Shown here in pieces: positions 1 through 7,213 of a DNA stretch of 11,912 nucleotides (the stretch's first letter is position 1; every line of letters starts with the position of its first letter). Origin of the DNA: Pyrodictiaceae archaeon (GTDB lineage Archaea > Thermoproteota > Thermoprotei_A > Sulfolobales > Pyrodictiaceae); contig JALSNP010000042.1 of NCBI GenBank assembly GCA_026986935.1, forward strand, positions 1 through 11,912, read 5' to 3'. The notes under the pieces were generated by a model. It searched no databases. It saw only the letters and a program-made list of their open reading frames with translations, and had not been told where the DNA came from. The translations under genes were made by a program, and so were the position numbers.

Positions 1-70
1 GCTTTCCCAGCTCTTCTTGTCCTTTCGCGCGTAGGAGATGGATTCTCTTCTTCCATGGTCTGAACAATTA

Positions 71-127
71 CTTTAACACGGGTTAAAGATATAAGTTCTT
101 GTTAGTTCTCCAAGACTCGTGGAGAAC
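71..127 (+). promoter_or_regulatory. Promoter of the oxidoreductase operon with two dyads
   Basis: A TATA-like element (AAAGATATAAG, about 85-95) lies about 60 nt before the GTG start, predicting transcription from about 115-120. Two perfect inverted repeats flank it. CTTTAAC-acgg-GTTAAAG (71-88) overlaps the BRE/TATA side. GTTCTCCA-(7 nt)-TGGAGAAC (105-127) lies over the predicted start site. Seen: the repeats and the A+T box. Inferred: the first is a good place for a repressor or activator, while the second could be an operator or a 5'-leader hairpin. The ribosome binding site AGAGGTG follows at 136-142. Confidence 0.55.
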
Positions 128-151
128 AGTCGTTAAGAGGTGTAACCACGC

Positions 152-2071
152 GTGGCTGAGCTGGAAGAGGTGCGCTTCCTCATAGGCGGCGCCCAGGGCA
201 CTGGGCTTGAGACCGCTGCACAGGTTCTCACAACAGCTTATGCTTCCCAGGGGTACCGTGTCTACTCGTTCAGAGAGTACTACTCCAATATCAAGGGGAG
301 GCACTCCTACATAGGCGTGCGAGTCAATAGCGAGAAGCAGCCAATGGCTCCTAGGGCTAGCTACCATGTAATCGCCGCTATGGATGCTGAGACTGTCTTC
401 ATGCACATAGAGGATGCCGGTAAAGGGACCTTCTTTCTATACAACTCCGATCTAGCCAGTAGGAGCCTCACCGGGCTGCCAGCGATCGAGGAGGAGACCA
501 AGCACTATATCCGAGAAATACTGAGGAGGCACGGATACGAGGAGAGTGTTAGCGAGGCTATACGCTTCATAGAAGAAGTTAAGGGGGCAAAGCCTATCCC
601 TCTTAGCTTCAACGAGGTCTTAGCCAGCTTCGCTGAGAAGCGTGGAATAAAAATATTTGCTGCGAGGCGGTACGCGAACACTATATTGATCACAGTAATA
701 GCCATAATGACTGGGCTCGGGCTAGAGAAGCTGCGCAAAGGTTTCGAGAGAAGATTTAGCACCCGCCTAAGACTCGTCGAGGACAACATGGCTTTAGCAG
801 AAGTTGTTGCTGAGAGACTTAGCGGTTTCAGCGGAAAGCTTCCCTTGAAAAAACCTAAGCGGAGACCACGTAGGCTACTCGTTGTTAGCGGGAACGACGC
901 CGTCGCTATGGGCAAGATTGTTGCCGGTATGAGATTCCAATCCTACTACCCCATAACACCGGCCCAGGATGAGAGCTTCATGCTTGAGAGCATCGAAGCG
1001 CTCGAAGCCGGGACGGAGTCGCTCGGAGGAGTAGTGGTGCTCCAGACAGAGGACGAGATAGCTGCAATCTCTGCAGCGATTGGCGCCGCCCTAGCGGGCG
1101 CGAGGGCAGCCACAGCTACCAGTGGACCAGGCTTCGACCTCATGGTCGAGGCCCTTGGATGGGCGGGGATGAACGAGGTCCCATTAGTGGTTACTCTTTA
1201 CCAGCGAGGAGGCCCCTCAACAGGGTTGCCCACAAGGGGGCAACAAGCGGACCTACTTGACGCGTTGTTCGCTAGTCATGGAGAGTTCCCGAGGATAATA
1301 ATTGCTAGTGGTGATCACGAGGAGGCTCTTAGAGACGCTGTAACCGCGTTCAACCTCGCTGAGCGCTACCAGACGCCAGTGATACACGTATTGGACAAGT
1401 TCATAGCTAATAGCATTGTTACGATGGATCCCCCTATTACTGAGAGCTTCGAGATAGATAGGGGCGCCGTGATAGAGAAGCCTAGTGAGGGCTACAAGCG
1501 CTTCGACCTATCATCCCCGGTCTCGCCCCGCGTATTCCTCGGCACACCTGGGACAGTGGTCTGGTATACTGGGGATGAGCACAACGAGGTGGGGCACATA
1601 TCAGAGGACAAGGTTAATCGTAGACTGATGTACGAGAAGAGGATGAAGAAACTAGAGATAGCTTCACGCGAGATACCGGAAGAGGATAGAGCAATACTCT
1701 ACGGCGAGGGGGGAGACTACCTACTCGTTGGCTGGGGGAGCGTTAAAGGAGCAGCCATAGAGGCGTTGAAGATCCTCAGGGAGGAGAGAGGCCTAGAGGG
1801 AGCATACCTTCACGTGAGGATGATGGAGCCGTTCCCAGCAAACCTTGTATCAAAGATAATCAGCGAGTATGGCGCCGAGAGAGTCATAGATGTTGAGAAC
1901 AACTATACGGGGCAACTAGCCCGGGTAATCGCTATGAACACTGGTATTCGTATCAGAAAACGCGTCCTGAAATGGACTGGGCGCCCCATTTACGTGGATG
2001 AGCTCGTACACGCGGTTCCCCGTATCCTAGGTGGTGAAGAACAAGTGGAGGTGCTCGACTATGGCATCTAA
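152..2071 (+). CDS. 2-oxoacid:ferredoxin oxidoreductase, fused gamma/alpha subunit
   Basis: Large subunit of a two-subunit 2-oxoacid:ferredoxin oxidoreductase, which oxidatively decarboxylates 2-oxoacids with CoA to acyl-CoA, CO2 and reduced ferredoxin in the cytoplasm. The 639-residue length fits the crenarchaeal form in which the gamma domain (about residues 5-190, opening with a glycine-rich GGAQGTG segment) is fused to the alpha domain (from about residue 240). The alpha domain carries the family motif YPITP at 266-270, followed by QTEDE and a TSGPG segment typical of pyrimidine-binding domains. The GTG start at 152 is chosen because AGAGGTG lies 9 nt upstream and the protein begins directly with the gamma fold. 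It overlaps the beta-subunit gene by 11 nt. The substrate cannot be fixed from sequence; relatives often take pyruvate, 2-oxobutyrate and 2-oxoglutarate. No cysteine-rich ferredoxin-like domain is present. Confidence 0.93.
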   Translation: MAELEEVRFLIGGAQGTGLETAAQVLTTAYASQGYRVYSFREYYSNIKGRHSYIGVRVNSEKQPMAPRASYHVIAAMDAETVFMHIEDAGKGTFFLYNSDLASRSLTGLPAIEEETKHYIREILRRHGYEESVSEAIRFIEEVKGAKPIPLSFNEVLASFAEKRGIKIFAARRYANTILITVIAIMTGLGLEKLRKGFERRFSTRLRLVEDNMALAEVVAERLSGFSGKLPLKKPKRRPRRLLVVSGNDAVAMGKIVAGMRFQSYYPITPAQDESFMLESIEALEAGTESLGGVVVLQTEDEIAAISAAIGAALAGARAATATSGPGFDLMVEALGWAGMNEVPLVVTLYQRGGPSTGLPTRGQQADLLDALFASHGEFPRIIIASGDHEEALRDAVTAFNLAERYQTPVIHVLDKFIANSIVTMDPPITESFEIDRGAVIEKPSEGYKRFDLSSPVSPRVFLGTPGTVVWYTGDEHNEVGHISEDKVNRRLMYEKRMKKLEIASREIPEEDRAILYGEGGDYLLVGWGSVKGAAIEALKILREERGLEGAYLHVRMMEPFPANLVSKIISEYGAERVIDVENNYTGQLARVIAMNTGIRIRKRVLKWTGRPIYVDELVHAVPRILGGEEQVEVLDYGI

Positions 2072-3011
2072 ACGCGCCCAAGTATTCGACTCCGGGGAGT
2101 GGATCGACTGGTGCCCCGGCTGCGGCAACTTCGGAATAGTAACAGCTCTACGAAACGCCTTAGCGGAGCTAGGGCTTGAGCCCCACCAGGTAGTGATAGT
2201 CTCTGGTATCGGGTGTAGCGGGAAAACACCGCACTACATCAACACCTACGGGGTGCACACGCTACATGGGAGAGCGATACCCTTCGCTACTGGGATCAAG
2301 CTAGCGAACCCAGAGCTAACAGTCATCGTCAGTGGCGGAGACGGCGACCTACTAGGCATAGGCGCAGGCCACTTCGTCGCCCTAGGTAGGAGAAACCTCG
2401 ACATAACGGTGCTTATACACGATAACCAGGTCTATGGGTTAACAAAGGGACAGGCTTCACCAACCCTACCCTATGGCGTGAAGACCAAGGCGCTGCCCAA
2501 GCCCAATCTCCAAGACCCTGTTAACCCATTGATGCTCGCCCTCGCGTCAGGGTACACGTTCGTGGCCAGAGCGTTCTCGATGGACGTGGAGCATCTGAAG
2601 AACATAATAGTAGAGGCTGTAAAGCACCCCGGGGCCGCCGTCATTGATATACTGCAGCCATGTGTGACCTATAACGATGTATACACTACGCAATGGTACC
2701 GAGAACACATCTACTACCTAGAGAAGGAGCCAGGCTGGGACCCAGTGGTGAGAGATAGCTCCGAGCGCCCAGAGAAACTCGCAAAAGCCATGATCAAGGC
2801 CATGGAGTGGGGCGAGAGAGTACCAGTAGGCATCCTATACCGGGACACAACCAAGCCCACCCTGGAGGAGAGAATAGAGAAACGCATACCGGGTTACAGG
2901 AAAGCTCCTCCAGCTAAGCAGAGGATAGAGGTACAGGGAAGACCCCTAATTAATAGCAAGTACTTTGAGCAACTATTCCGCCGATACCTAGTAGATGTTG
3001 AGGAACAGTAA
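2061..3011 (+). CDS. 2-oxoacid:ferredoxin oxidoreductase, beta subunit
   Basis: Thiamine-diphosphate and [4Fe-4S] subunit partnering the preceding fused subunit. The 316-residue protein shows WCPGCGNFG (Cys18, Cys21), GIGCSGK (Cys52) and QPCVTYND (Cys201): the four cysteines expected to hold one [4Fe-4S] cluster. GGDGD (92-96) and DNQVYGLTKGQ (121-131) form the thiamine-diphosphate/Mg binding region. I chose ATG 2061, preceded by GGAGGTG at 2047-2053, over an upstream in-frame start at 2031 that would add ten atypical residues. The ORF overlaps the alpha gene, so translation is probably coupled and the subunits made in equal amounts. It is followed by a pyrimidine-rich intergenic stretch and a new promoter, so the operon probably ends here. 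Confidence 0.94.
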   Translation: MASKRAQVFDSGEWIDWCPGCGNFGIVTALRNALAELGLEPHQVVIVSGIGCSGKTPHYINTYGVHTLHGRAIPFATGIKLANPELTVIVSGGDGDLLGIGAGHFVALGRRNLDITVLIHDNQVYGLTKGQASPTLPYGVKTKALPKPNLQDPVNPLMLALASGYTFVARAFSMDVEHLKNIIVEAVKHPGAAVIDILQPCVTYNDVYTTQWYREHIYYLEKEPGWDPVVRDSSERPEKLAKAMIKAMEWGERVPVGILYRDTTKPTLEERIEKRIPGYRKAPPAKQRIEVQGRPLINSKYFEQLFRRYLVDVEEQ

Positions 3012-3065
3012 TCCCTCCGCGACTATACGCGTCTAGCCCCCATACTCTCTTCCCTAACAACGTTT

Positions 3066-3105
3066 CATTATTTTTACAAATAGCTCGTTCTGGCCCCAAG
3101 GAGGG
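3066..3105 (+). promoter_or_regulatory. Promoter and ribosome binding site of the aldo/keto reductase
   Basis: An A+T box TTATTTTTAC (3068-3077) lies about 35-44 nt before the ATG at 3112. A strong Shine-Dalgarno AAGGAGGGG (3098-3105) stands 6 nt before it. This suggests an independent transcript with a very short leader, separate from the oxidoreductase operon. No dyad is obvious in this promoter. Confidence 0.5.
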
Positions 3106-3111
3106 GTTCTC

Positions 3112-4137
3112 ATGGAGTACAGTGTTCTTGGGCGGACAGGTATACGGGTCTCGAGAATAGGCTTTGGCGTCTACAGCGTCACTGGGATGTACGGGCACGT
3201 TCCAGAGGATGAAGCGCTGGAGCTGCTGAGGCTAGCGGATAGGCTAGGCATAAACTTCTACGACACCGCTGACGTCTATGGGAACGGGTATGGTGAGGAA
3301 ATCCTTTGCAAGGCCTTCGGGGAGCGAGGAATGCAGAGAATAGTGGTAGCGACTAAGATAGGCTACGACTTCTATAGCGGGGAGACCCCGCCTCCGAGAA
3401 GGTATGATGAGGACTACCTACTATACGCCGTGGAGAAGAGCTCTGAGAGACTATGCAAAAAACCCATAGACATAGTACAGATACATAACCCGCCGCTCAG
3501 CGCGCTAAGAAGCAAGGAGTTTTGGAAAACGGTTGAGAAGATAAGCGAGGAGGGCTATGCAAAAGCCCTAGGAATAGCACTAGGCCCCGAGACAGATGTC
3601 CTCGAGCACGCTCTTATAGCGATTAGTCATAGCGACTTAGTGAGCGTTATCCAGTTCGTATACAATATGTTAGAGCAGGAGCCAGGCGCGACGATAGCTA
3701 GGCTCGCGAAAAACAAGGGAATAGGGACTATTTCACGCGTCCCCCACGCAGGCGGCGTACTGGATGAAAGCATAGGGGTCAAGGACATAGCTAAAATAAG
3801 TGATCACAGAGCCTTAAGAAGAAGGGGCTGGTACGAATGGGCTCTCGAAACCTACCTTGAAATGAAGAAAGTAGTTGATCGCCTCCCTGGAACACCGGGC
3901 CAGAGAGCCATACGATTCATACTTGATAGTGCCCCCATAGACTCGGTAATCATCATAGCTAACAACATGGACAGGTTAAAAGAATACGTGGATGCACTAA
4001 GACTACCAAGCCTAAGCAAAGACATAGTCACAGAGCTAGCCAGGATATATATGTCCAGGATACATAGCAGCCCCGAGAAACCCGCCAAAAGCCTAGAATA
4101 CATAGGGCTTATCCCCCGCCTAGCGGCTCACGACTAA
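3112..4137 (+). CDS. Aldo/keto reductase family protein
   Basis: Predicted cytoplasmic NAD(P)(H)-dependent oxidoreductase of the (beta/alpha)8-barrel aldo/keto reductase superfamily; the substrate is unknown. The N-terminus has the usual LGRTGIRVSRIGFG strand. The full catalytic tetrad is visible: Asp51 and Tyr56 in DTADVYG, Lys82 in ATKIG and His125 in IVQIHNPP. The length of 341 residues is normal. The last ~30 residues (after RIYMSRIH) are a basic, proline-containing tail that could pack over the barrel. The ATG is fixed by AAGGAGGGG six nt upstream. It stands alone between its own promoter and a regulated-looking intergenic region, so neighbours give no hint of the substrate. Other members act on sugars, aldehydes or ketones, and some serve as potassium-channel subunits. 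Confidence 0.88.
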   Translation: MEYSVLGRTGIRVSRIGFGVYSVTGMYGHVPEDEALELLRLADRLGINFYDTADVYGNGYGEEILCKAFGERGMQRIVVATKIGYDFYSGETPPPRRYDEDYLLYAVEKSSERLCKKPIDIVQIHNPPLSALRSKEFWKTVEKISEEGYAKALGIALGPETDVLEHALIAISHSDLVSVIQFVYNMLEQEPGATIARLAKNKGIGTISRVPHAGGVLDESIGVKDIAKISDHRALRRRGWYEWALETYLEMKKVVDRLPGTPGQRAIRFILDSAPIDSVIIIANNMDRLKEYVDALRLPSLSKDIVTELARIYMSRIHSSPEKPAKSLEYIGLIPRLAAHD

Positions 4138-4187
4138 GGCTAGGGAGCGACACACTTATTTATTAGCAATATCTTTCATAGCACTAT

Positions 4188-4280
4188 CAATGTTTAATAA
4201 CATTGTTAATAAAAGAGTATGCGGCGAGAGGGTGCTTAGCATCCTTTTTATAGCCCGAGTGATCACAGAATATATATCTG
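4188..4280 (+). promoter_or_regulatory. Aldolase/kinase promoter region with palindromes
   Basis: The 168-nt gap before the aldolase contains a perfect 7-4-7 dyad, CAATGTTTAATAACATTG (4188-4205). It also holds a short stem GGTGC/GCATCC followed by TTTTTA (4231-4250), which may be a terminator for the reductase gene or a second A+T box. The 8-bp palindrome GTGATCAC (4259-4266) immediately precedes the TATA element ATATATAT (4270-4277). Start-site spacing of about 25 nt puts transcription near 4299-4301, so the mRNA would be essentially leaderless with ATG at 4306. The palindrome touching the BRE side of the TATA box is the best operator candidate for the glycolytic pair (inference). Confidence 0.5.
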
Positions 4281-4305
4281 ATAGGCTCTTTGAGTGTGTA
4301 TCACT

Positions 4306-5136
4306 ATGCCTAGCCTGGGCTCATCTTACTCATCTATAGGTAAGTCTGTGCGTCTAAGCAGAATACTTGATGAAAGAGGTACCTTAGTCTTTGCTTTTGA
4401 TCACTGGTTTGAACATGGCCCAAGCGATTTTAGCGCTGATAGGCTTGACCCAAGAACTATACTAGAGAAGGTAGTAGGCGCTGGTGTAGACGCAGTTATG
4501 CTCACACCGGGAGATGCTAGGCTCTTTGCCGATATTTGGGCAGGTAGAACCGCGCTCATAGTTAAGGTAACTGGCAAGACTAGTCTGAGGCCTGAGAGGG
4601 AGAGACTTTTGCAAAGCCCTATAGGCTCTGTTGAAGACGCTGTGCGGCTTGGCGCTGACGCGGTTGCTGCTACAGTGTATTGGGGCAGCCCTATGGAGGA
4701 TGTTATGCTTGAACGCTGGATAGCTATTAGAGAAGCTGCCGAGATGTACGGGCTACCAGTTCTACAGCTCGCTTACCCCCGTGGCCCGAGTATTAGGAAT
4801 CGCTATGAACTAGATATAGTGCTGTATGGTGTTAGAGCTGCTGTCCAGGTAGGCGCTGATCTCATAAAGACGTATTATACTGGGAGCCAGGCTAGCTTCG
4901 CCAAGGTTGTCGAGGCGGCAAGCGGTATCCCAGTAATGATGAGCGGCGGCCCCAAGCGAGAAAAGATGGTGGATTTTCTACGTGATCTCAAAGCTGTTAG
5001 AGAGGCTGGAGCAATCGGGGCCGTTGTTGGTAGAAACATATTCCAATCCAGGGATATAGAGCGGGCTACACAACTATGCAAGGCTGTACTTACGGGAAGG
5101 GCCAGCCCCGAGGATGCGGCGGAGGGCCTATTATGA
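4306..5136 (+). CDS. Archaeal class I fructose-1,6-bisphosphate aldolase
   Basis: Predicted Schiff-base aldolase of the archaeal DhnA/FbaB family, cleaving fructose-1,6-bisphosphate to dihydroxyacetone phosphate and glyceraldehyde-3-phosphate. The 276-residue single-domain barrel shows AFDHWFEHGP (Asp32, 36-39), a Tyr in AYPRG (Tyr157), Lys188 in DLIKTYYTG (expected Schiff-base lysine) and two phosphate-binding loops, MSGGPK and AVVGRNIFQ. The 31-residue Tyr-to-Lys spacing is what I recall for the Thermoproteus tenax enzyme. ATG 4306 is chosen over GTG 4294 because a TATA box at 4270-4277 puts the mRNA start between them, giving a leaderless transcript. The stop overlaps the next start as ATGA. 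The family also contains aminodideoxyheptulosonate synthases, but the adjacent PfkB kinase favours the glycolytic role. Confidence 0.82.
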   Translation: MPSLGSSYSSIGKSVRLSRILDERGTLVFAFDHWFEHGPSDFSADRLDPRTILEKVVGAGVDAVMLTPGDARLFADIWAGRTALIVKVTGKTSLRPERERLLQSPIGSVEDAVRLGADAVAATVYWGSPMEDVMLERWIAIREAAEMYGLPVLQLAYPRGPSIRNRYELDIVLYGVRAAVQVGADLIKTYYTGSQASFAKVVEAASGIPVMMSGGPKREKMVDFLRDLKAVREAGAIGAVVGRNIFQSRDIERATQLCKAVLTGRASPEDAAEGLL

Positions 5137-6026
5137 GCGATCTTGACGTTGTTGCTGTAGGCCACGCCCTAGTCGATATAAGGATAATTGTTGACAAGTT
5201 TCCAGGCCCTGACGAGGAAGCCGAGATTAGGGAGGAGAGCCGTGGATCAGGAGGCTCAGCGGTCAACGTTGCTATAGATGTTTCCAGGCTAGATGGGAGG
5301 AGCGGAATTATCGCGAAAATAGGTTTCGACTCTTTTGGGAGAATAGTGTTTGACGAGCTCTGGAGGAATCGCGTTGATGTACGTGGGCTAAGAATAAGCC
5401 CCGAGGGCTCGACAGGGTTTAGCCTAGTAGTCATAACCCGCGACGGTGATATAGCTATTTACGGCTCCAAAGGCGTAGCCGATGATCTAAGACCAGAAGA
5501 ACTCGACATAGAGCTAATAAGTAATACCCGCTCAATTCATATAGCTAGTCTACGCCTCGACACGTCACTAGTAGCGGCAAAGCATGCTAGGGAGAGAGGC
5601 GTTCTAGTATCATGGGACCCTGGTAGGAGACTATCAAAACTAGGTCTACAGAGAGTAAGCAAGCTACTCTCATTCGTTGACATAGTCTTCCTTAACAGCG
5701 AAGAAGCATATGCCCTAACAGGGCAAGATCCGCTGAACGCCGCCAAGCTAATAGCTAGCCGCGGCCCACGCCACGTCGTAGTGAAAATGGGGAAAGAAGG
5801 AGCACTCTACTATGGAGACGAAGGCATAAGGCGAATACCCGCGCACAGCCCCGAAAGAGTAGTAGACACAACAGGGGCTGGTGATGCATTCGCAGCAGCT
5901 ACTCTATTAAAGCTAGTTAGAGGAGCCAGCATATACGAGGCATTATCATATGGTTCCCTTATTGCAGCTCTCAAGGTATCAAGGCTCGGATCACACAATA
6001 TACCAGGCAAAGAAGACATAAGCTAA
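5133..6026 (+). CDS. PfkB-family kinase, probable ATP-dependent phosphofructokinase
   Basis: Ribokinase-fold sugar kinase of 297 residues. Both family signatures are present: GSGGSAVNVA (38-47), which binds the sugar, and DTTGAGDAF (245-253), with Asp251 as the expected catalytic base and the anion hole beside it. ATG 5133 is chosen because GGAGGG lies at 5121-5126 and the protein opens directly with the first beta strand (DLDVVAVGHALVD). A longer frame from 5076 would lie inside the aldolase. The ATGA overlap with the aldolase gene implies one mRNA and coupled translation. In Aeropyrum pernix an adjacent PfkB-type enzyme was characterised as an ATP-dependent 6-phosphofructokinase, so fructose-6-phosphate is the likely substrate (inference). 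Ribokinase, 2-keto-3-deoxygluconate kinase or nucleoside kinase activities remain possible, because the family is not separable by motif alone. Confidence 0.8.
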   Translation: MSDLDVVAVGHALVDIRIIVDKFPGPDEEAEIREESRGSGGSAVNVAIDVSRLDGRSGIIAKIGFDSFGRIVFDELWRNRVDVRGLRISPEGSTGFSLVVITRDGDIAIYGSKGVADDLRPEELDIELISNTRSIHIASLRLDTSLVAAKHARERGVLVSWDPGRRLSKLGLQRVSKLLSFVDIVFLNSEEAYALTGQDPLNAAKLIASRGPRHVVVKMGKEGALYYGDEGIRRIPAHSPERVVDTTGAGDAFAAATLLKLVRGASIYEALSYGSLIAALKVSRLGSHNIPGKEDIS

Positions 6027-6410
6027 TACGGCTCCCTAACACTGTTTCTCCCCCTTAAAATCAACTCCTAATGCTTGTATCATTACCTCCTTGGACCCTA
6101 CACGCATCTATGGCCAGTACAAGTCTTGTTAACTCTCTAGGGGAAGCACATTAATAACCTAGATTTATATACTTATAGCCATAAGTTCTATGATTTAGAA
6201 ATCATCTTTATTTAGAAAAATAGAATCTCATTTAAACCATTTTATCGGTATCTCCGCGTCACACATAGAGGTAGTTTTGCCCGTCTTTGTATAGTAAATC
6301 TAGTTTTCTTTCAATTCATTGGGATTGGTTAACATAAAATATTTAAAGAATTCAAAAAGTTTTATACTTTTATTATCTAATATATAAATGGAGAATAAAG
6401 CTAGATTTTT
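6027..6410. other. A+T-rich non-coding region with adjacent palindromes
   Basis: No convincing gene lies between the kinase stop and 6411. Composition shifts to strongly A+T-rich from about 6150. Two perfect dyads lie almost end to end: ACTTAT-agcc-ATAAGT (6171-6186) and ATGATTTAGAAATCAT (6190-6205). They sit just downstream of a TATA-like run (ATTTATATACTT, 6163-6174). Further A+T boxes occur near 6335-6368 and 6381-6388. The arrangement suggests a regulated promoter or a binding-site cluster; no transcribed product can be named. Confidence 0.5.
6381..6388 (+). promoter_or_regulatory. TATA box 27 nt before a leaderless-type ATG
   Basis: TATATAAA lies in an A+T-rich context, with an ATG at 6411 at the distance expected for a leaderless archaeal transcript. 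It seems to be the surviving promoter of the broken reading frame that follows. Confidence 0.45.
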
Positions 6411-6690
6411 ATGAAACCCCCTCTCGTAAGAAGAGATGTGCTCAGTAGACCCATAAGAGGCTTTTAAGAACTCCTTGGTGAAGTACCCCCAGAGAAGGCC
6501 ACATGGTACCTCCGGGATAGACTATGAGATATGCATAGACTGTAGACCATGCTTTCTAACACGTAGCGATATAGAGTTGTTTACGACTGGGACCCCGAAA
6601 GGAATGAGACCTTTGGTCGCAAGGCCGTATAACTGCATGATTTGGCGCGATACACGTGGTCGAGCATGAAACCATGCCTTGGGGCGTTTA
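6411..6690 (+). pseudogene. Unidentified broken gene beside the tRNA relic
   Basis: From ATG 6411 the frame reads MKPPLVRRDVLSRPIRGF, then TAA (6465-6467). It then continues in the same frame as ELLGEVPPEKATWYLRDRL before another stop, which reads like real protein. Beyond that, coding-like segments are scattered over other frames. One is open from 6475 to 6669 with a CIDCRPC cysteine cluster, and another runs through AIHVVEHETMPWG into the tRNA relic. Seen: a promoter-like TATA, an ATG and protein-like sequence cut by stops. Inferred: a decayed gene of unknown family, or alternatively an 18-residue leaderless peptide gene with chance sequence after it. I do not recognise it. Confidence 0.35.
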
Positions 6691-6692
6691 TG

Positions 6693-6752
6693 TGGCGGGC
6701 CCGCCGGGATTAGGGACCCGGGACCACTGCGGCTCCGGAGGCTGGCACTTAT
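6693..6752 (-). pseudogene. Degenerate partial tRNA-Arg copy (distal attachment site)
   Basis: Aligns with the 3' portion of the tRNA gene at 9531-9590. There is an identical 19-base block TGGCGGGCCCGCCGGGATT, then substitutions and small insertions in the T loop and variable region. The anticodon-loop block GGCTCCGGAGGC is identical again, and weaker similarity extends into the D-arm side. There is no 5' acceptor strand or complete D arm, the T loop is destroyed and the anticodon stem is mispaired, so it cannot be a functional tRNA. The pattern fits an attachment-site duplicate that has drifted since integration. Confidence 0.8.
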
Positions 6753-6835
6753 AAAGAAATGTCCCATAAGTTTATGGCAAACTGGGGCACTTAGGTAAAG
6801 AATTAATACCTATTGTCTAGATAAGTGGGACGGTT

Positions 6836-6861
6836 GAATTATGAGTATGTTATCATAATTC
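6836..6861. repeat. Perfect 9-bp inverted repeat upstream of the toxin-antitoxin pair
   Basis: GAATTATGA (6836-6844) and TCATAATTC (6853-6861) are exact reverse complements separated by 8 nt. The dyad lies between the tRNA relic and the DUF433 gene, about 120 nt before its start. It could be an operator bound by the antitoxin or a protein site of the original element. No run of T follows, so it does not look like a terminator. Confidence 0.5.
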
Positions 6862-6979
6862 TTGTCTGAATTCTATCTACTGTAAGGTGGGGTAAGCAGG
6901 GTTAATAGCTACTAAAGAAATAGATTACTATGGGAAGGCTGAGGATCGGTTAGTAGTTTGCTCAATAGAGGTGATGGAT

Positions 6980-7213
6980 ATGGGTGATCTCTTGGAGAGG
7001 ATTGTGCGTGATCCGCATGTGATGGCTGGTAAGCCGGTGATTCGTGGAACGAGGATAACTGTTGACATGATACTCGAGCTCTTAGCTTCTGGTATGAAGC
7101 CTGAAGAGATTGCCGAGGACTATAGAATAAGCCTCGATGATATCCGTGCAGCATTACTCTACGCCGCCAAGGTTCTCGGTAGAGAGGAGGTAATAGTTGA
7201 AGCGAGAACTTAA
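6980..7213 (+). CDS. DUF433 protein, putative VapB-like antitoxin
   Basis: A 77-residue DUF433-family protein. The signature is clear: RIVRDPHVMAGKPVIRGTRI at the N-terminus (GKPVIRGTRITV at 17-28). Then comes a helix-turn-helix-like segment in which EEIAEDYRISLDDIRAALLYAAKVL fits the family consensus. DUF433 proteins are usually found before DUF5615 or PIN-type nucleases and are taken as DNA-binding antitoxins. ATG 6980 is chosen because GAGGTG (6968-6973) sits six nt upstream; GTG 6971 and ATG 6974 are in-frame alternatives. The 3' end overlaps the next ORF by 17 nt. It is intact although neighbouring genes in the same block are broken, which suggests it is still under selection (inference). 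The 9-bp dyad at 6836-6861 may be its operator. Confidence 0.85.
   Translation: MGDLLERIVRDPHVMAGKPVIRGTRITVDMILELLASGMKPEEIAEDYRISLDDIRAALLYAAKVLGREEVIVEART

Noticed and set aside
6588..6660. A possible small structured RNA around GACCCCGAAAGGAATGAG
   Set aside because: No complete C/D or H/ACA guide RNA boxes with proper spacing and no clear promoter directly upstream.
6475..6669. A 64-residue plus-strand frame with CIDCRPC as a small metal-binding protein
   Set aside because: No ribosome binding site or promoter fits its start, and protein-like sequence in other frames crosses it. The cysteines are not enough, so it was merged into the broken-gene entry.
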